DNA from: Mycteria americana
Lineage: Eukaryota; Chordata; Aves; Ciconiiformes; Ciconiidae
DNA: 64,000 nucleotides
Direction: 5' to 3'
Assembly: GCF_035582795.1 (NCBI RefSeq)
Contig: NW_027445653.1
Location: 401,050 to 465,049 of the forward strand
Below the pieces are notes generated by a model. It saw nothing but the letters and a program-made list of their open reading frames with translations, did not search any database and was not told where the DNA came from. A program made the translations under genes and the position numbers. This document shows, piece after piece, positions 9,851-19,522 of this stretch. Positions within the stretch are counted from its first letter, which is position 1; every line of letters begins with the position of its first letter.

Positions 9851-10320
9851 CTGACTACAATTCTAATATTTAAGCTATAGCTGGATATATAAATAAATGT
9901 TGCTAGCATACAATATACTTTTAGGCCTAATGTAAAATGTCACCTGCCTCGTTATAGATATCAGGTACCAGGTAAGGGGTCTCTCAGCCTTGAGGAGTAC
10001 CCTTGAGAAGTGTCCCTGCTCAAAGGGCAGATCATCGCCATGCAACCTGTTGCCGTACAGGAGACCTCAATGGCCTCGGGGAGGCTACAAATATTTATAG
10101 CACACAGGGATGGACTCGTAGTCAAACCCTCCTTTGGTGTCTGTGCAGGAGGGCAGCTGTAGCAGTTTTACTTCTGTCTGCTCCCAGCTCGGGCTGCTAC
10201 TCTTCACTCCTGATAAGACGTGGCCAAGGCTCCTTAGTGGCTGAGAAGATATGGCCTAGCACAGCTCTCACAGTTTGCACAGCAGGACTGATTTCAGTCA
10301 GGGCCACTTGTTGGTGACGC
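9851..10320 (-). other. Probable non-coding 5' part of the ERV
   Basis: No coding sequence. It is directly duplicated at about 37.91-38.37 kb. Its position upstream of the gag-like start suggests ERV leader or LTR, but I could not define LTR ends or a primer-binding site. Confidence 0.3.
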
Positions 10321-11152
10321 TTGAACCAAAGTACTGTTCACTAATTCAGAGTGGGTGCATCCGTCACGGTGTCCTGAACCACTCTCCACTCTCATGTCCC
10401 TTTGCCTGCTGGCTCCTCACAGCCTCTCCTGGCATTGCAGAGTCCTCAGTAGCCCATGGGCTCCTCAGGTTCACCTTTTCCTCTGGAAGAACCTACCTTA
10501 TGTGAAACACATTTTATGAGGAGCAAATCACTGCCCACCCAGACTCATACGCTGTCCCTGGGGTTTCCCTGACGCCTCCTGGCAGTTCCTGATTTCTCTC
10601 CAGGCCAGCATCTGCCATCATCCCCACCAGAGGTGTGACAGTGCCAGGCAGATAATTCAAAGACCAGTTGCTGTCTTCTCGGCCATGTGCAACCAAGAAG
10701 GGGGCTCTCCATCCAACCCTCAGTCTCTAACATATCATTCTGTGACTCTTAGCTTGTCCCCCTGAATCTGTCGGAAACCCCAGAAGAGCAATAGGCCTTT
10801 TTTGGGAGCAGCTCCTTGGGTGTATTCCTGACACCAGCTTTGGAAGAGGCACCCGGTCGTCTGCCCCTCTCCTGAGGAGCCCCTTTGGTGACGGTGGTGC
10901 TGGCAGGGAAGCCAGCTCTGACACAGTGGTTCACATGGCCTGCTCCTCCTGCACCCAAGGCATGCCACTGTGGAGGCAACAGGACTGTCACAAGTGACAT
11001 GAGACCTTAGGGCTTACACAAATGCAAGGGCACAGCAGCACAGGGGGGAAGTGAGGAGACACCAGCACGGGAAAGACCCGGTCCTGCTGTTGTCCATGTC
11101 CACACAAGATACAAGTGATGGGAACGGGGGCAAAAAAATTTCTACTGGTTTC
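10321..11152. other. Intergenic flank downstream of OR2
   Basis: No gene recognised. It is directly duplicated at about 38.37-39.2 kb. The first 600 bp are almost identical between copies; divergence rises from about 10.95 kb towards OR2. Confidence 0.5.
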
Positions 11153-11158
11153 TTTATT
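11153..11158 (-). terminator. Polyadenylation signal for OR2
   Basis: AATAAA on minus, about 200 nt beyond the OR2 stop. Conserved after OR5 (39206-39211). Confidence 0.55.
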
Positions 11159-11359
11159 GTGTTTATCACAGGGAGCCTGTCTCCATATATATAAGAGGTC
11201 CTTGAGTAAAAAAACAAAACAAAAGCAGGAGGGCAAATATAGTCTTACTTAAAGAGGAATTGTATCATCAACGAATGAGCAAAAGAAAAAACAAACCAAA
11301 CCACAAAGTTTTCACATTTCCTGAGAAACCCTGGGGCTGCTATGAAGATAATGGGCATC

Positions 11360-12301
11360 TTATTGATGCTGAAGTTGAAGTAGGATGTATTGAAATAGTT
11401 TCCTCAGGGCATCCTTGAGGTCCTGGTTCCTCATGCTGTAGATGAGGGGGTTCACTGCTGGAGGAACCAACGAGTACAGAACAGCCACCACCAGATCCAG
11501 GGATGGAGAGGAGATGGAGCGGGGCCTCAGATAGGCAAACACGCCAGTGCTCAGAAACAAGGAGACCACAGCCAGGTGAGGGAGGCACGTGGAAAAGGCT
11601 TTGTGCCGTCCCTGCTCAGAGGGGATTCTCAGCACGGCCCTGAAGATCTGCACATAGGACAGCACGATGAAAACAAAACACCCCAATGCTAAACAGGCAC
11701 TAACCACAAGAAGCCCAACTTCCCTGAGGTACGTGTGTGAGCAGGACAGCTTGAGGATCTGGGGGATTTCACAGAAGAACTGGTCCAGCCCATTGCCATG
11801 GCAGAGGGGTAGTGCAAATGTATTGGCCGTGTGCAGCACAGCATTGAGAAACCCACTGCCCCAGGCAGCTGCTGCCATTTTCAGACAAGCTCTGCTGCCC
11901 AGGAGGGTCCCGTAGTGCAGGGGGTTGCAGATGGCAACGTGGCGGTCATAGGCCATGATGGTGAGAAGACAATACTCTGCTGACAAGAAAAGGAGAAAGA
12001 AAAAAACCTGAGTAGCACACCCCAAGTAGGAGATGGCCCTGGTGTCCCACAGGGAATTGGCCATGTATTTGGGCACCGTGGTGGAGATGGAGCCCAGGTC
12101 AAGGAGGGAGAGGTTGAGGAGGAAGAAGTACATAGGGGTGTGGAGGCGGTGGTCGCAGGCTACGGCGGTGATGATGAGGCTATTGCCCAGGAGAGCAGCC
12201 AGGTAGATGCCCAGGAAGAGCCAGAAGTGCAAGAGCTGCAGCTCCCGCGTGTCTGCAAATGCCAGGAGGAGGAACTGGGTGATGGAGCTGCTGTTGGACA
12301 T
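11360..12301 (-). CDS. Olfactory receptor, family 14-like (OR2)
   Basis: Intact 313-residue OR. The start is the ATG of MSNSSSITQF at 12301. The frame runs ten codons further upstream, but that part has no ATG and crosses the splice acceptor, so it is rejected. Landmarks: N3-S-S, GN in TM1, LHTPMYFF, loop-2 cysteines, KAFSTC, NPLIYSMRNQDLKDAL. The TM3 motif is MAYDRHVAIC: the conserved DRY is DRH, shared with OR5. The tail ends LLQLQHQ, longer than in the paralogues. Its positional duplicate is OR5, but by hand alignment the proteins differ at about 35 positions (about 89% identity), while nearby non-coding sequence is nearly identical. Probably a functional receptor with altered basal coupling. 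Confidence 0.93.
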   Translation of the reverse strand: MSNSSSITQFLLLAFADTRELQLLHFWLFLGIYLAALLGNSLIITAVACDHRLHTPMYFFLLNLSLLDLGSISTTVPKYMANSLWDTRAISYLGCATQVFFFLLFLSAEYCLLTIMAYDRHVAICNPLHYGTLLGSRACLKMAAAAWGSGFLNAVLHTANTFALPLCHGNGLDQFFCEIPQILKLSCSHTYLREVGLLVVSACLALGCFVFIVLSYVQIFRAVLRIPSEQGRHKAFSTCLPHLAVVSLFLSTGVFAYLRPRSISSPSLDLVVAVLYSLVPPAVNPLIYSMRNQDLKDALRKLFQYILLQLQHQ

Positions 12302-12355
12302 CTGCTCAGTTTGTGGAAAGGGCCTGGTCAAGGAGGAAAAGGCAGTGACAAGTGA
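12302..12355 (-). other. Splice acceptor and 5' leader of the OR2 coding exon
   Basis: On minus, CCTTTTCCTCCTTGACCAG (AG at 12325-12324) is followed by a 22-nt leader and the ATG. Unlike OR1, OR3, OR4, OR6 and OR7 there is no upstream ATG in the leader. Same at OR5. Confidence 0.6.
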
Positions 12356-14531
12356 GGAGAGACTTCTCTGAGTAAACCTACTCCATGTCTCAGAGAAACA
12401 GCCCTCGTGGCCTCTCTCTTTCCAGGAAGGTCTTCGTGCAGCTCCCTGGCTTGAGCTCTGGTGTGTGCTGGGTTGGGGTGTAGTGGGGAGCAGGGGACTC
12501 CTCTGTGGAGGAATCAGTCCTGCTGTGCAGCCACAGCTAAACAGGAACCAGGAGTGATCTCAGGGTCAATTTAATCATGGTTTCAAAGAGCTTTTCAGCA
12601 TTGTCCTTCCCAATTCACCCAATTGCAGAAGCAAGGTGCAGGGCTTTTGTTTTTGTTTATTTTGCTCCTGTTGCCCCTCTCACATCTGGGGAGTGTTTTC
12701 TGAAGGCAGAAATCCTTGGCATTTCTGCTACACCACAAGTGCTACACTGAGAGTCCTGAGAGGCAGAAGGACAGACCCTTAGTGCAGATGGAGGAGAGCT
12801 GGTCTGTCCATCATTCTTGCTCCCAGCAGTCCTTGGCTCACACCTCTTTGGTCTGGATGGTGATCACACTCAGATGTTCCCCTGAAAGGAAATTGGATTC
12901 TGCTGGGAACAGCTGAATCCAGCCTGAAAGGGCAGATGATCTCCACCCTCCCCTCCCCAGGGAAGAGCTGTGCTCTTCTGGATGCCCTAAAAATGGGGTG
13001 TCCTTAACGGGCAGTCAGCCTTATCCCCATGCCATGGACTGCTTTGCCCAGTGCCCCAGAGAGCCGCCTTGCACCCACGGAAACATGAGCATGGCAGGAC
13101 CTGCAGGATCAGCTGGTGAGCTGCAGCTGAAACCCCCTTTCCCAGAGAGCCTGAGAACAAGAGCAGCAGCACCAGGGAGGGGTGGGGAAACCAAGAGAAA
13201 TGCCCCAGTGCTTGTGCCAAGGGAAGCAGGGCCAGGACGGACAGACAGGCACTCGGGAGAGTCTCCTCTGCTGCAGAGGAGGCAACTCCTGCCCTGGAAG
13301 CCCTGACCTTGAGGGCAGAGGCTCTGCTGGGTGGGAGAACAGCCCAGGGGGCCTTGACTGGGGAAAAGGCATGCTCACTGAAGGGCTGGCAGGGAGGTGC
13401 CCAGATCCCCCTCAGCCTTTGCTGTCAGCCCTTTCCTCTCCGTCCCTGCCCTTATCTCTGCTGCCTGGAGCTGTCCCTGCCAGGAGCCGTTTCTCTGTCC
13501 CCATGTCTCCTCCCTGCCAGTGCTCACAGAGCCCATCCCACGCACTGGGTGCTTCAGCTCTGTGTTGCAGACTCCTCCTGGCAGCAGGGCACTGGCCAGG
13601 GCCATCTGTGTGTTGGCAAGTCCTAAGGAGCACCTCATATGAACCCTGAAGACACCATAAAGGTGACATTGGTGCTTTCTGTAGGCAAAGGAATGGGTGA
13701 AGGGACTCTATCAGGTTCCTGGGAACCTATTGATAACTCACTGTAACGCTGTAGGAGTCTCGGTCATTCGTCCAAAACTGAAAGAACCATCACCATTCCT
13801 CACCACCACCACCAGCACAACAGGAAACTGGAAACACCTTTACACAAGGTAGCCCCTGCCTTGATACGCTTCTTGAAAACTCCCCTGGGAAATGTCCTGG
13901 GGGTGATGTGGAGCTGTGAGCAGCCCTGACCCATGCAGCACCCTTGGGACAGCAGAAGGACCCTGCCCTGACGGGGGTGGCTCCTTCCACCCACAGCCTC
14001 TCCCGGCAGAGCCATGGGGAGCTCCCCGGGCAGGCTGAGTGCTGACCCTGGCAGGCAGCAGACTCCCTGCCGTGGCACACAGCACCCAGGGGCACAGGGA
14101 CCCTGCTCGGAAGGACAGCCCTGGGCACCCCTGCCTGCACACCCGGCTTCACACCCCTGCGGTTGTTCCTGGGAGAAGGCAGAGGTCATGCCCCGTCCCT
14201 CTGACGGTGCGGCACGGAAGCCCTGCTCTGAAGCACGTCCTCCTCAACACCGAAGGAGCCTCGAGAGCCTTCCTGGCAGATCTTCTTAGACACGGGCTAT
14301 GCCTGCTTTAGGAGACTGCTCCAGGAAGCCTCTGCATTGCACTGCACCCAGAGACACATCATGCCCTGTCCCTCTGACGGTGCAGCAAGGAAGCCCTGCT
14401 CCAGAAGACGTCCTTATCCTCTGCACTAGAGAAAGTGAGAGAATTGTACTTACAGATCCCATGGGCTGTGGGATGTGCCAGCTTTAGGAGATCCCTCCAG
14501 CAACTGCAGCTGCATTGCCCTGTAGCCACAC
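12356..14531 (-). other. Inferred OR2 leader intron
   Basis: About 2.2 kb between acceptor and donor, with no gene. It is duplicated at 40.44-42.59 kb with high identity. The part 13.2-14.5 kb is related, more distantly, to the OR1 intron and, inverted, to the OR3 intron. Confidence 0.5.
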
Positions 14532-14537
14532 ACTTAC
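14532..14537 (-). other. Splice donor of the OR2 leader exon
   Basis: GTAAGT on minus (14537-14532), about 105 bp 3' (OR sense) of the conserved core. Conserved at OR5, OR3, OR6 and OR4; mutated at OR1. Confidence 0.55.
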
Positions 14538-14642
14538 ACTGTCAGGGGCTGTGAAGATTTCTCCCCCAGTGAGCTCTCAGCATCCTCCAAGCCCAGGCTG
14601 CCTTTAACCTCTCTCTGCCTCACTGCTCTCCCCTCGCTGCCT

Positions 14643-14814
14643 GCAGGCAGTGCCCTCAGCCCTGCTGCCCTTTGCAGAGGAGCTGCTCCTGGGCAGAGCT
14701 GTCTCTCTGCAGCGCTGCCCGCTTGCCAGGAGCTCCCTCCATGCCAGGAGCCCAGCCCAGCTCAGCAGCAGAGGACCAGCCCAAGGCAGCACTTTCTCTG
14801 CCCCCTCTGGGCTC
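14643..14814 (-). promoter_or_regulatory. Hyperconserved OR upstream core, OR2 copy
   Basis: 172 bp identical to the OR1 and OR4 copies, 2.3 kb upstream of the OR2 start. A CCC-NN-GGG (EBF/Olf-1-like) site, TCCCTGGGG, lies at 14825-14833. Beyond about 14.84 kb the sequence is unlike the OR1 copy, so the conserved core has a sharp 5' boundary. Confidence 0.6.
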
Positions 14815-14834
14815 TCTCCACATGTCCCTGGGGC

Positions 14835-16050
14835 TCCAAGGGCTGACGTCTCCTGAAGGGCAGCAGGGTCTCTCCTGGGGAGCGTAGGCAGACGCTAACT
14901 GAAGCAATCACTGACTGTCCCTCTCTGAACACTGGAGAGACAGAGTTTAGAAGTGGGATTTGCCCTAACACGCCGTGGGGGTCTACAAAGAGTTTCAATA
15001 TTTGTCTCCCTCGACCCCTACCCCTGTCCCCTTGCCAGGCAGGACACCGTGGCAGTGACAGGCAGGGATCATTTCCCCACCGTGCAGGGCAGGGGTTCAG
15101 CTGAGTCCATCAGGTATTTCCTCTCTGGTGAGTAGCCCAGAGACTGCAGTGGGGTTCAGCTCTTCCCCATGCACCCCACAGGAGCTGAGATTCCTCTTGC
15201 TTCAGCTCAGTGTGCACAAAATAGGTGCCTGCAGAGCAGCCCCTGCCCTGAGCTCCCTCGGTGATCCATGGGGATGGAGGGTGGCAGTCAGCTGCTCACA
15301 CACCAACACCTGGTGGCATCTGAGGTGCCAGGGGTGGTCCAGGACTTGTGGCTGTGTCTGCAAGCGCTGATGGAGCATCCATGGGACACCCCCAGCTGCC
15401 TGAGCATGAGCTGGGGGGCTGGGAGGGAGGGTCCCTTGGTCACCTCAGGTTACACCCAATGGGTAGGGCATCTGAACGTCTCTTAGACTCACATGTCCAT
15501 GGCAGCTGCTGGCCTTCCAGCTGGCCAAAAGGAGGAGTGCAGCAGAAGGAGGGTCAGGGCTCTCTCTGGGCTCCCTCCACTGCACTCACTAGAGCTCAGC
15601 TTACTACAAAACTCAGGCACGGGCACGTCCCTGCATTGCAGGCACCGATATCATTGCAAGGCTCTTTCTAAGGGCATAAGAAAGGCCTCTGGTGCCATGC
15701 CAGGTGCCTGGGGTGCCCAGCGCAACTGCATGTGGCTGGCAAATATGGCACAGGACCTCCAGGAAAGCCATGTCCCACTGGAGTGGGGGCTGGGCAGACA
15801 CACCAGGGCCTCCCAAAGGGGTCCGGTGCCTTTTTACTAGCACCGGAATGCCAACACCCCGGCAAGGAGGCAAGGTCCATCTCGTCTACACCCAGGGTTG
15901 CTGCAAGATTGGGAGGCACATCACACCAGGGTCTCCACTCATGGCCCTATACTCTCAACCCCTGACAGTTCTCTTCTCCCCTGTCCTCTACCCACCTCTC
16001 CCCGTGACCATATGAAGAAAACCCCACACCACTGATGTCCACAGTCTGGC
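14835..16050. other. Intergenic region upstream of the OR2 core
   Basis: No intact gene. 15.26-15.4 kb resembles the outer upstream unit of OR1 and OR3. Directly duplicated at about 42.89-44.1 kb with few differences. Confidence 0.45.
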
Positions 16051-16054
16051 CGGA

Positions 16055-16345
16055 TTGCAGCCTTACCTCACCCAGGGACTTTCTCAGGGGTCCCTTGTGT
16101 TCCTGGAGATTGGCACAAGGTGCTGCAGAGTCCCCTCAGGCAGCAAACTGCTCTCTTGCAAGGCTGGCATGGCCCAGGCCTGTTTTCCTCTGGCCTTGGG
16201 GACTGCAGGGATTGTTGTCTTCACGAGCATCTCATTTCATCCTTACGTTGCCACCTGCCATCCTTCCCAGCATGTCTTTGCTCTGAAGCAAAGCCTTTGC
16301 ATACGTGGGGTCCTGGGTGCTTGGTTCCAGTTTTCTCCATGAGAA
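16055..16345 (+). pseudogene. Olfactory receptor relic, non-family-14
   Basis: The plus-strand frame keeps fragments of a class II OR around TM2-TM4: SLVFLEIG, then PLALGTAGIVVF, SFHPYVATCHPSQ (degenerate MSFDRYVAICxPL) and ALKQSLCIR. It differs clearly from the OR14 genes and is closest in feel to OR6/OR10-type receptors. It has no start, TM5-TM7 or conserved DRY, and CR1 sequence follows directly. A mirror copy lies at 17660-17975 and duplicates at 44109-44399 and 46515-46830. Confidence 0.55.
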
Positions 16346-16560
16346 GTCTTTGCTGAGCTGCTGCAACCCAAATGTGCACCAATGCCCTCAGCCTGGGACA
16401 CAGCCAGGAGGATCGGGAGCCCCTTAGTCCATGACAGAGCTTCTGAGGGAACCACTGTGCTGACGTGGTGGGACAGGTAGCACAGCTTTGGGGACTGTGA
16501 TGTACAGGCTCTTTAGGAGACACTGGAGGTGGCTGAGGAAACGTCATATGGAAATGTCTC
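16346..16560 (+). mobile_element. CR1 LINE fragment (endonuclease region), joined to the OR relic
   Basis: Sequence directly after the OR relic matches, degraded, the CR1 endonuclease start also seen on minus at 17.5-17.66 kb (CTNGLSLEHRQEGLE there). The same OR-CR1 junction therefore exists in both orientations. Confidence 0.5.
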
Positions 16561-16769
16561 ATGATCCTCCTAAGCACCTTCCTTGGCCATAGGCCAGCTG
16601 GGAAGTGGGAGATGGAAAGGGGCTCAGCAGCAGCGATCCCTGTCTGGCTGGGTCTGCTTCTCACCCTTCCCAGCATGGCCACTGCAGGGTCACCCCATGG
16701 CCCCAGGGCACCACAGCCCCCTCGCTCTACAGAGCAGCACCGCCAGCTCAGGGCCCCGTGGGGAGTATG
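16561..16769. other. Short intergenic stretch
   Basis: No gene. Part of it (CATGGCCACTGCAGGGTCAC region) resembles the OR downstream flanks near 0.84-0.9 kb and 23.28-23.33 kb. Duplicated at 44.62-44.82 kb. Confidence 0.35.
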
Positions 16770-16888
16770 TGTGAGAGACTGAAAGAGTTAATGCCTCAAA
16801 CACTGTGGAGAGATGAGGCGCGATTTGCATGGCAACGGCAAGTCGGCTAGCATGGGATGGGGAGAGCTTTTCGGAGGAGAGACTAAAA
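16770..16888 (+). mobile_element. Truncated ERV LTR (U3 start)
   Basis: Starts TGTGAGAGACTGAAAGAG and matches the first ~120 bp of the fuller LTR at 44824. The remaining ~0.8 kb is deleted, joining directly to a CR1 tail at about 16889. Confidence 0.5.
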
Positions 16889-16958
16889 CTGCTTGTAGCA
16901 GGAGGTTGGTCGAGATACATCCCAAGGTCCCTTCCAGCCTGAATGATGCTGTAGGAAA
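16889..16958 (+). mobile_element. CR1 3' terminus
   Basis: Contains the typical CR1 end GGTCCCTTCCAGCCTGAATG. Matches 45.74-45.82 kb. Confidence 0.6.
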
Positions 16959-17149
16959 TGAAGAGACTCTCTGTGATCTCCGTTTTTGGAGGATTTCAGG
17001 TTTCAGATCCACAAAGTCACAGCCAGCTTGACCCTGGGGTTGGTGATACCCCACCCTTTGGTGGGAGGGCACCATTACAGAAATTACCAGATCCAGGTGA
17101 GCATCACCTATGTGGGCACACATGGCAGCTGTGCTAAGAAGCTGGTCCC

Positions 17150-17655
17150 AGGAACCTGCAGAAACCTCTGGGACGGTTTGCACCCTGCAGTTTCCCCTTC
17201 CCATGAGGTCAGGGCAATTAAAGTCCCTAAGGGTGGTGTGGGGTCTTTGAACTGGCCTTCCTCAAATTGCTTCAATAAGACTTTGTCCTCTTCCTCACCT
17301 GACTCCAGGTACTTATTTCCCACCAGCATGTCTCCCTGCCTGGTCTCTCCTGTGACCCTCCCCCACAAAAGCTCACCCAATCTGCTGCCCATCCCATAGA
17401 GGACCTCCATACACCCAGGCAGCTCCCTCACACTGAGGGCCTCCCCCTCCTGATCTTCCCCACCTGTCTTTTCTGAAGAGCCTCTATCCATCCATTGCAG
17501 CACCTCAAGGTCTCTGACCTGTCCCACCACACCTCAGCAGGTATTATATCAATGTCACAGCTCTGTGACAGCACACGGGGCTCCAGTCCCTCCTGTCTGT
17601 GCTCCAGGCTGAGGCCATTGGTGCACATTTGGGCTGCAGCACCTCAGCTTGGTGC
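17150..17655 (-). mobile_element. CR1 LINE fragment (endonuclease domain)
   Basis: The minus strand shows CR1 endonuclease landmarks in order: CTNGLSLEHRQEGLE, CDIDIIPAEVWWD (cf. ITETWWD), LSVRELPGCMEVLYG, GDMLVG, EEEDKVLLKQFEEG. Frames are broken. Duplicated at about 46.0-46.51 kb. Confidence 0.75.
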
Positions 17656-17659
17656 CACC

Positions 17660-17975
17660 AGGGCCAGCCTCAGCCTTATCACAGATCTGGTGCCCAAGAT
17701 CCTGTGCAAGCAAAGCCTTTCCTTGAGAGCAGAGGCATGCTGGAGTGGATGGCAGATGGCAATGTAAGGATGAAATGATGTGCCCATAAAGAGCGCACAC
17801 CCTGTGCTCCCCAGTGCCAGAGAGAACCATGTTTGGACTGTGCAGTCCTGGCAGGAGAGGACTTTGCTGTCTGCAGTGTCTCTGCAGCCTGGAGGGCCTG
17901 TGGTAGAGGTGAAGCTGACCTCCAGGAAGGACAAGTTGCTGCTGAAGACATGCTTTGCTAAGGACATCCTGTTGT
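17660..17975 (-). pseudogene. Olfactory receptor relic (mirror copy)
   Basis: On minus: FSSNLSFLEVSFTST (TM2), CQDCTVQTWFSLALGSTG (TM3 entry), SFHPYIAICHPLQ and ALKERLCLHRILG. The family-typical DRY is HPY and the frame ends in CR1 sequence. Homologous to the plus-strand relic at 16055-16345, but better preserved. Not a functional gene. Confidence 0.65.
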
Positions 17976-18600
17976 CCGGTCATAGTGTGAAAATCATTCA
18001 CCTCTTCCTGGATTGCATCATCAAGGGGGTGAATAAAGGATGGGGGTAAGAAGAATCAGCAGCATTTGGAAGTGTTGGCACACGAGCGGAGACCCTGCTG
18101 TGACGTGCCTCGTATTGATGCACTGCCTGCGGATGCTGGACAGACATGGGACAGACCTTGTCTCACTGCAGTGGTGGCATTCAGTCTCTTGCTCACACGC
18201 ACCAAATGTACCTGAGATGCCCTGGGGTGTCTGTTATGGACCAGCCCTGAATGGGGATAGCTGTGCTGTAGGTCCTGCACTGCCCAGCCAGCTGCACCAT
18301 GCAGTTGTGCTGGGCAGCGTTGGCATCTGAGGGAGCCCTACAGGCCTGCATTTGGCCATTAGGTTGAGCAGCTGCCCTGCAACAGGGTAGGCAATGTAGG
18401 GATGTCCATGGTAAACCTTCGGTTCCGCTTAGTGGAGATGCAGGAAATACAACTGATGGAGAAGAGACAGGCAGACTGAGCTCCCCCTGTGGCACATGAC
18501 TTCATTTTGTTGGGTGAATACCTCTATCGGCTGCCCTAAACATCCTCAGCAGGTACAGGTTTGGTTGTCCTAAGTGTGATCATCTTCTATCATTGCAGTT
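17976..18600. other. Unassigned intergenic sequence
   Basis: No gene, repeat family or RNA recognised. Directly duplicated at about 46.83-47.45 kb with a few substitutions. Confidence 0.4.
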
Positions 18601-19250
18601 GGCCAAAGGGATTCCCCACCAGCCTCCAAGACATGGTGCCCAGATGCTGCCCTGTCTCTCAGAATTGCTCCACTAGAGCTTGCAGTCTCCTGCACATGTC
18701 CTGAACCACCTCTGGCACCGCAAATGTCACCAGGTGTTTGCATTGGACAAGCTCACTCCTGGCCTCTGTCTCCACTATTGACATGGCAGCTTAGATAAGG
18801 AGCTCACAGGGATTTTGTGCAGCTGAGCTGAGGCAAGTGGAATCCCACCTTCTGTGGGTCTGTGGGGTGTACTGGAGAAGCCCAATCCCCCTCCGGCCTC
18901 CAGGAATACTGAGGAGAGCTGAGATGCCTACCTGGACTTGGCTCAATCCCTGCCCTGCTCAGGTGGAAAGGATGCCCTGCCTGTCACTGCCTACGTGCCC
19001 TGCCTGACAATGGGACAGGAACAGGGGTTTCCAGAGGGGAACATTGGCACCTCCTGCAGATCCGCACTCCCTGGCAGAGCAATTCCCGCTGCAGGACTCA
19101 GCCCGTCTAGTGTTTAGAGAGGGACAGGCAGTGATGACTTCAGTCTGCTTCCAGCTGTGTTCCCCAGGAGTGACCCTGCTGCCTTTCAGTAGTTGTCAGC
19201 CCTGGAGACCCCGGGACACCTCGAGGGAGCCGGGAGTGGAGGGGAGGGGG
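18601..19250 (+). other. Conserved region 5' of the OR3 core
   Basis: Read in the OR sense it carries the outer upstream unit, including the same ACCTGGTGACATT-type block (inverted, near 18.73 kb) as at 6.7 kb and 15.3 kb. No coding sequence. Confidence 0.45.
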
Positions 19251-19252
19251 GA

Positions 19253-19411
19253 GCAGAGAAAGTGCTGCCTTGGGCTGGTCCTCTGCTGCTGAGCTGGGCT
19301 GGGCTCCTGGCATGGAGGGAGCTCCTGGCAAGCGGGCAGCGCTGCAGAGAGACAGCTCTGCCCAGGAGCAGTTCCTCTGCAAAGGGCAGCAGGGCTGAGG
19401 GCACTGCCTGC
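19253..19411 (+). promoter_or_regulatory. Hyperconserved OR upstream core, OR3 copy
   Basis: 159 bp matching the reverse complement of the OR1/OR2 core with a single mismatch (AGTTCC for AGCTCC near 19.37 kb). It is 2.47 kb upstream of the OR3 ATG and points the same way relative to the gene as all other copies. The 5' flank differs from OR1/OR2: it has GACCCCGGGAC instead of the CCC-NN-GGG site. Confidence 0.6.
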
Positions 19412-19516
19412 AGGCAGCGAGGGGAGAGCAGTGAGGCAGAGAGAGGTTAAAGGCAGCCTGGGCTGGGAGGATGCTGAGAGCTCACTGGGGGAGAAATCTT
19501 CACAGCCCTCGACACG

Positions 19517-19522
19517 GTAAGT
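19517..19522 (+). other. Splice donor of the OR3 leader exon
   Basis: ACACG/GTAAGT, a near-consensus donor 106 bp after the core. With the acceptor at 21853-21854 it would define a 2338-bp intron. Confidence 0.6.

Noticed and set aside
12302-12331. N-terminal extension of OR2 (and OR5) beginning MTRPF
   Set aside because: The first codon is TTG, and the stretch crosses a clear splice acceptor. The MSNSS ATG fits all paralogues.
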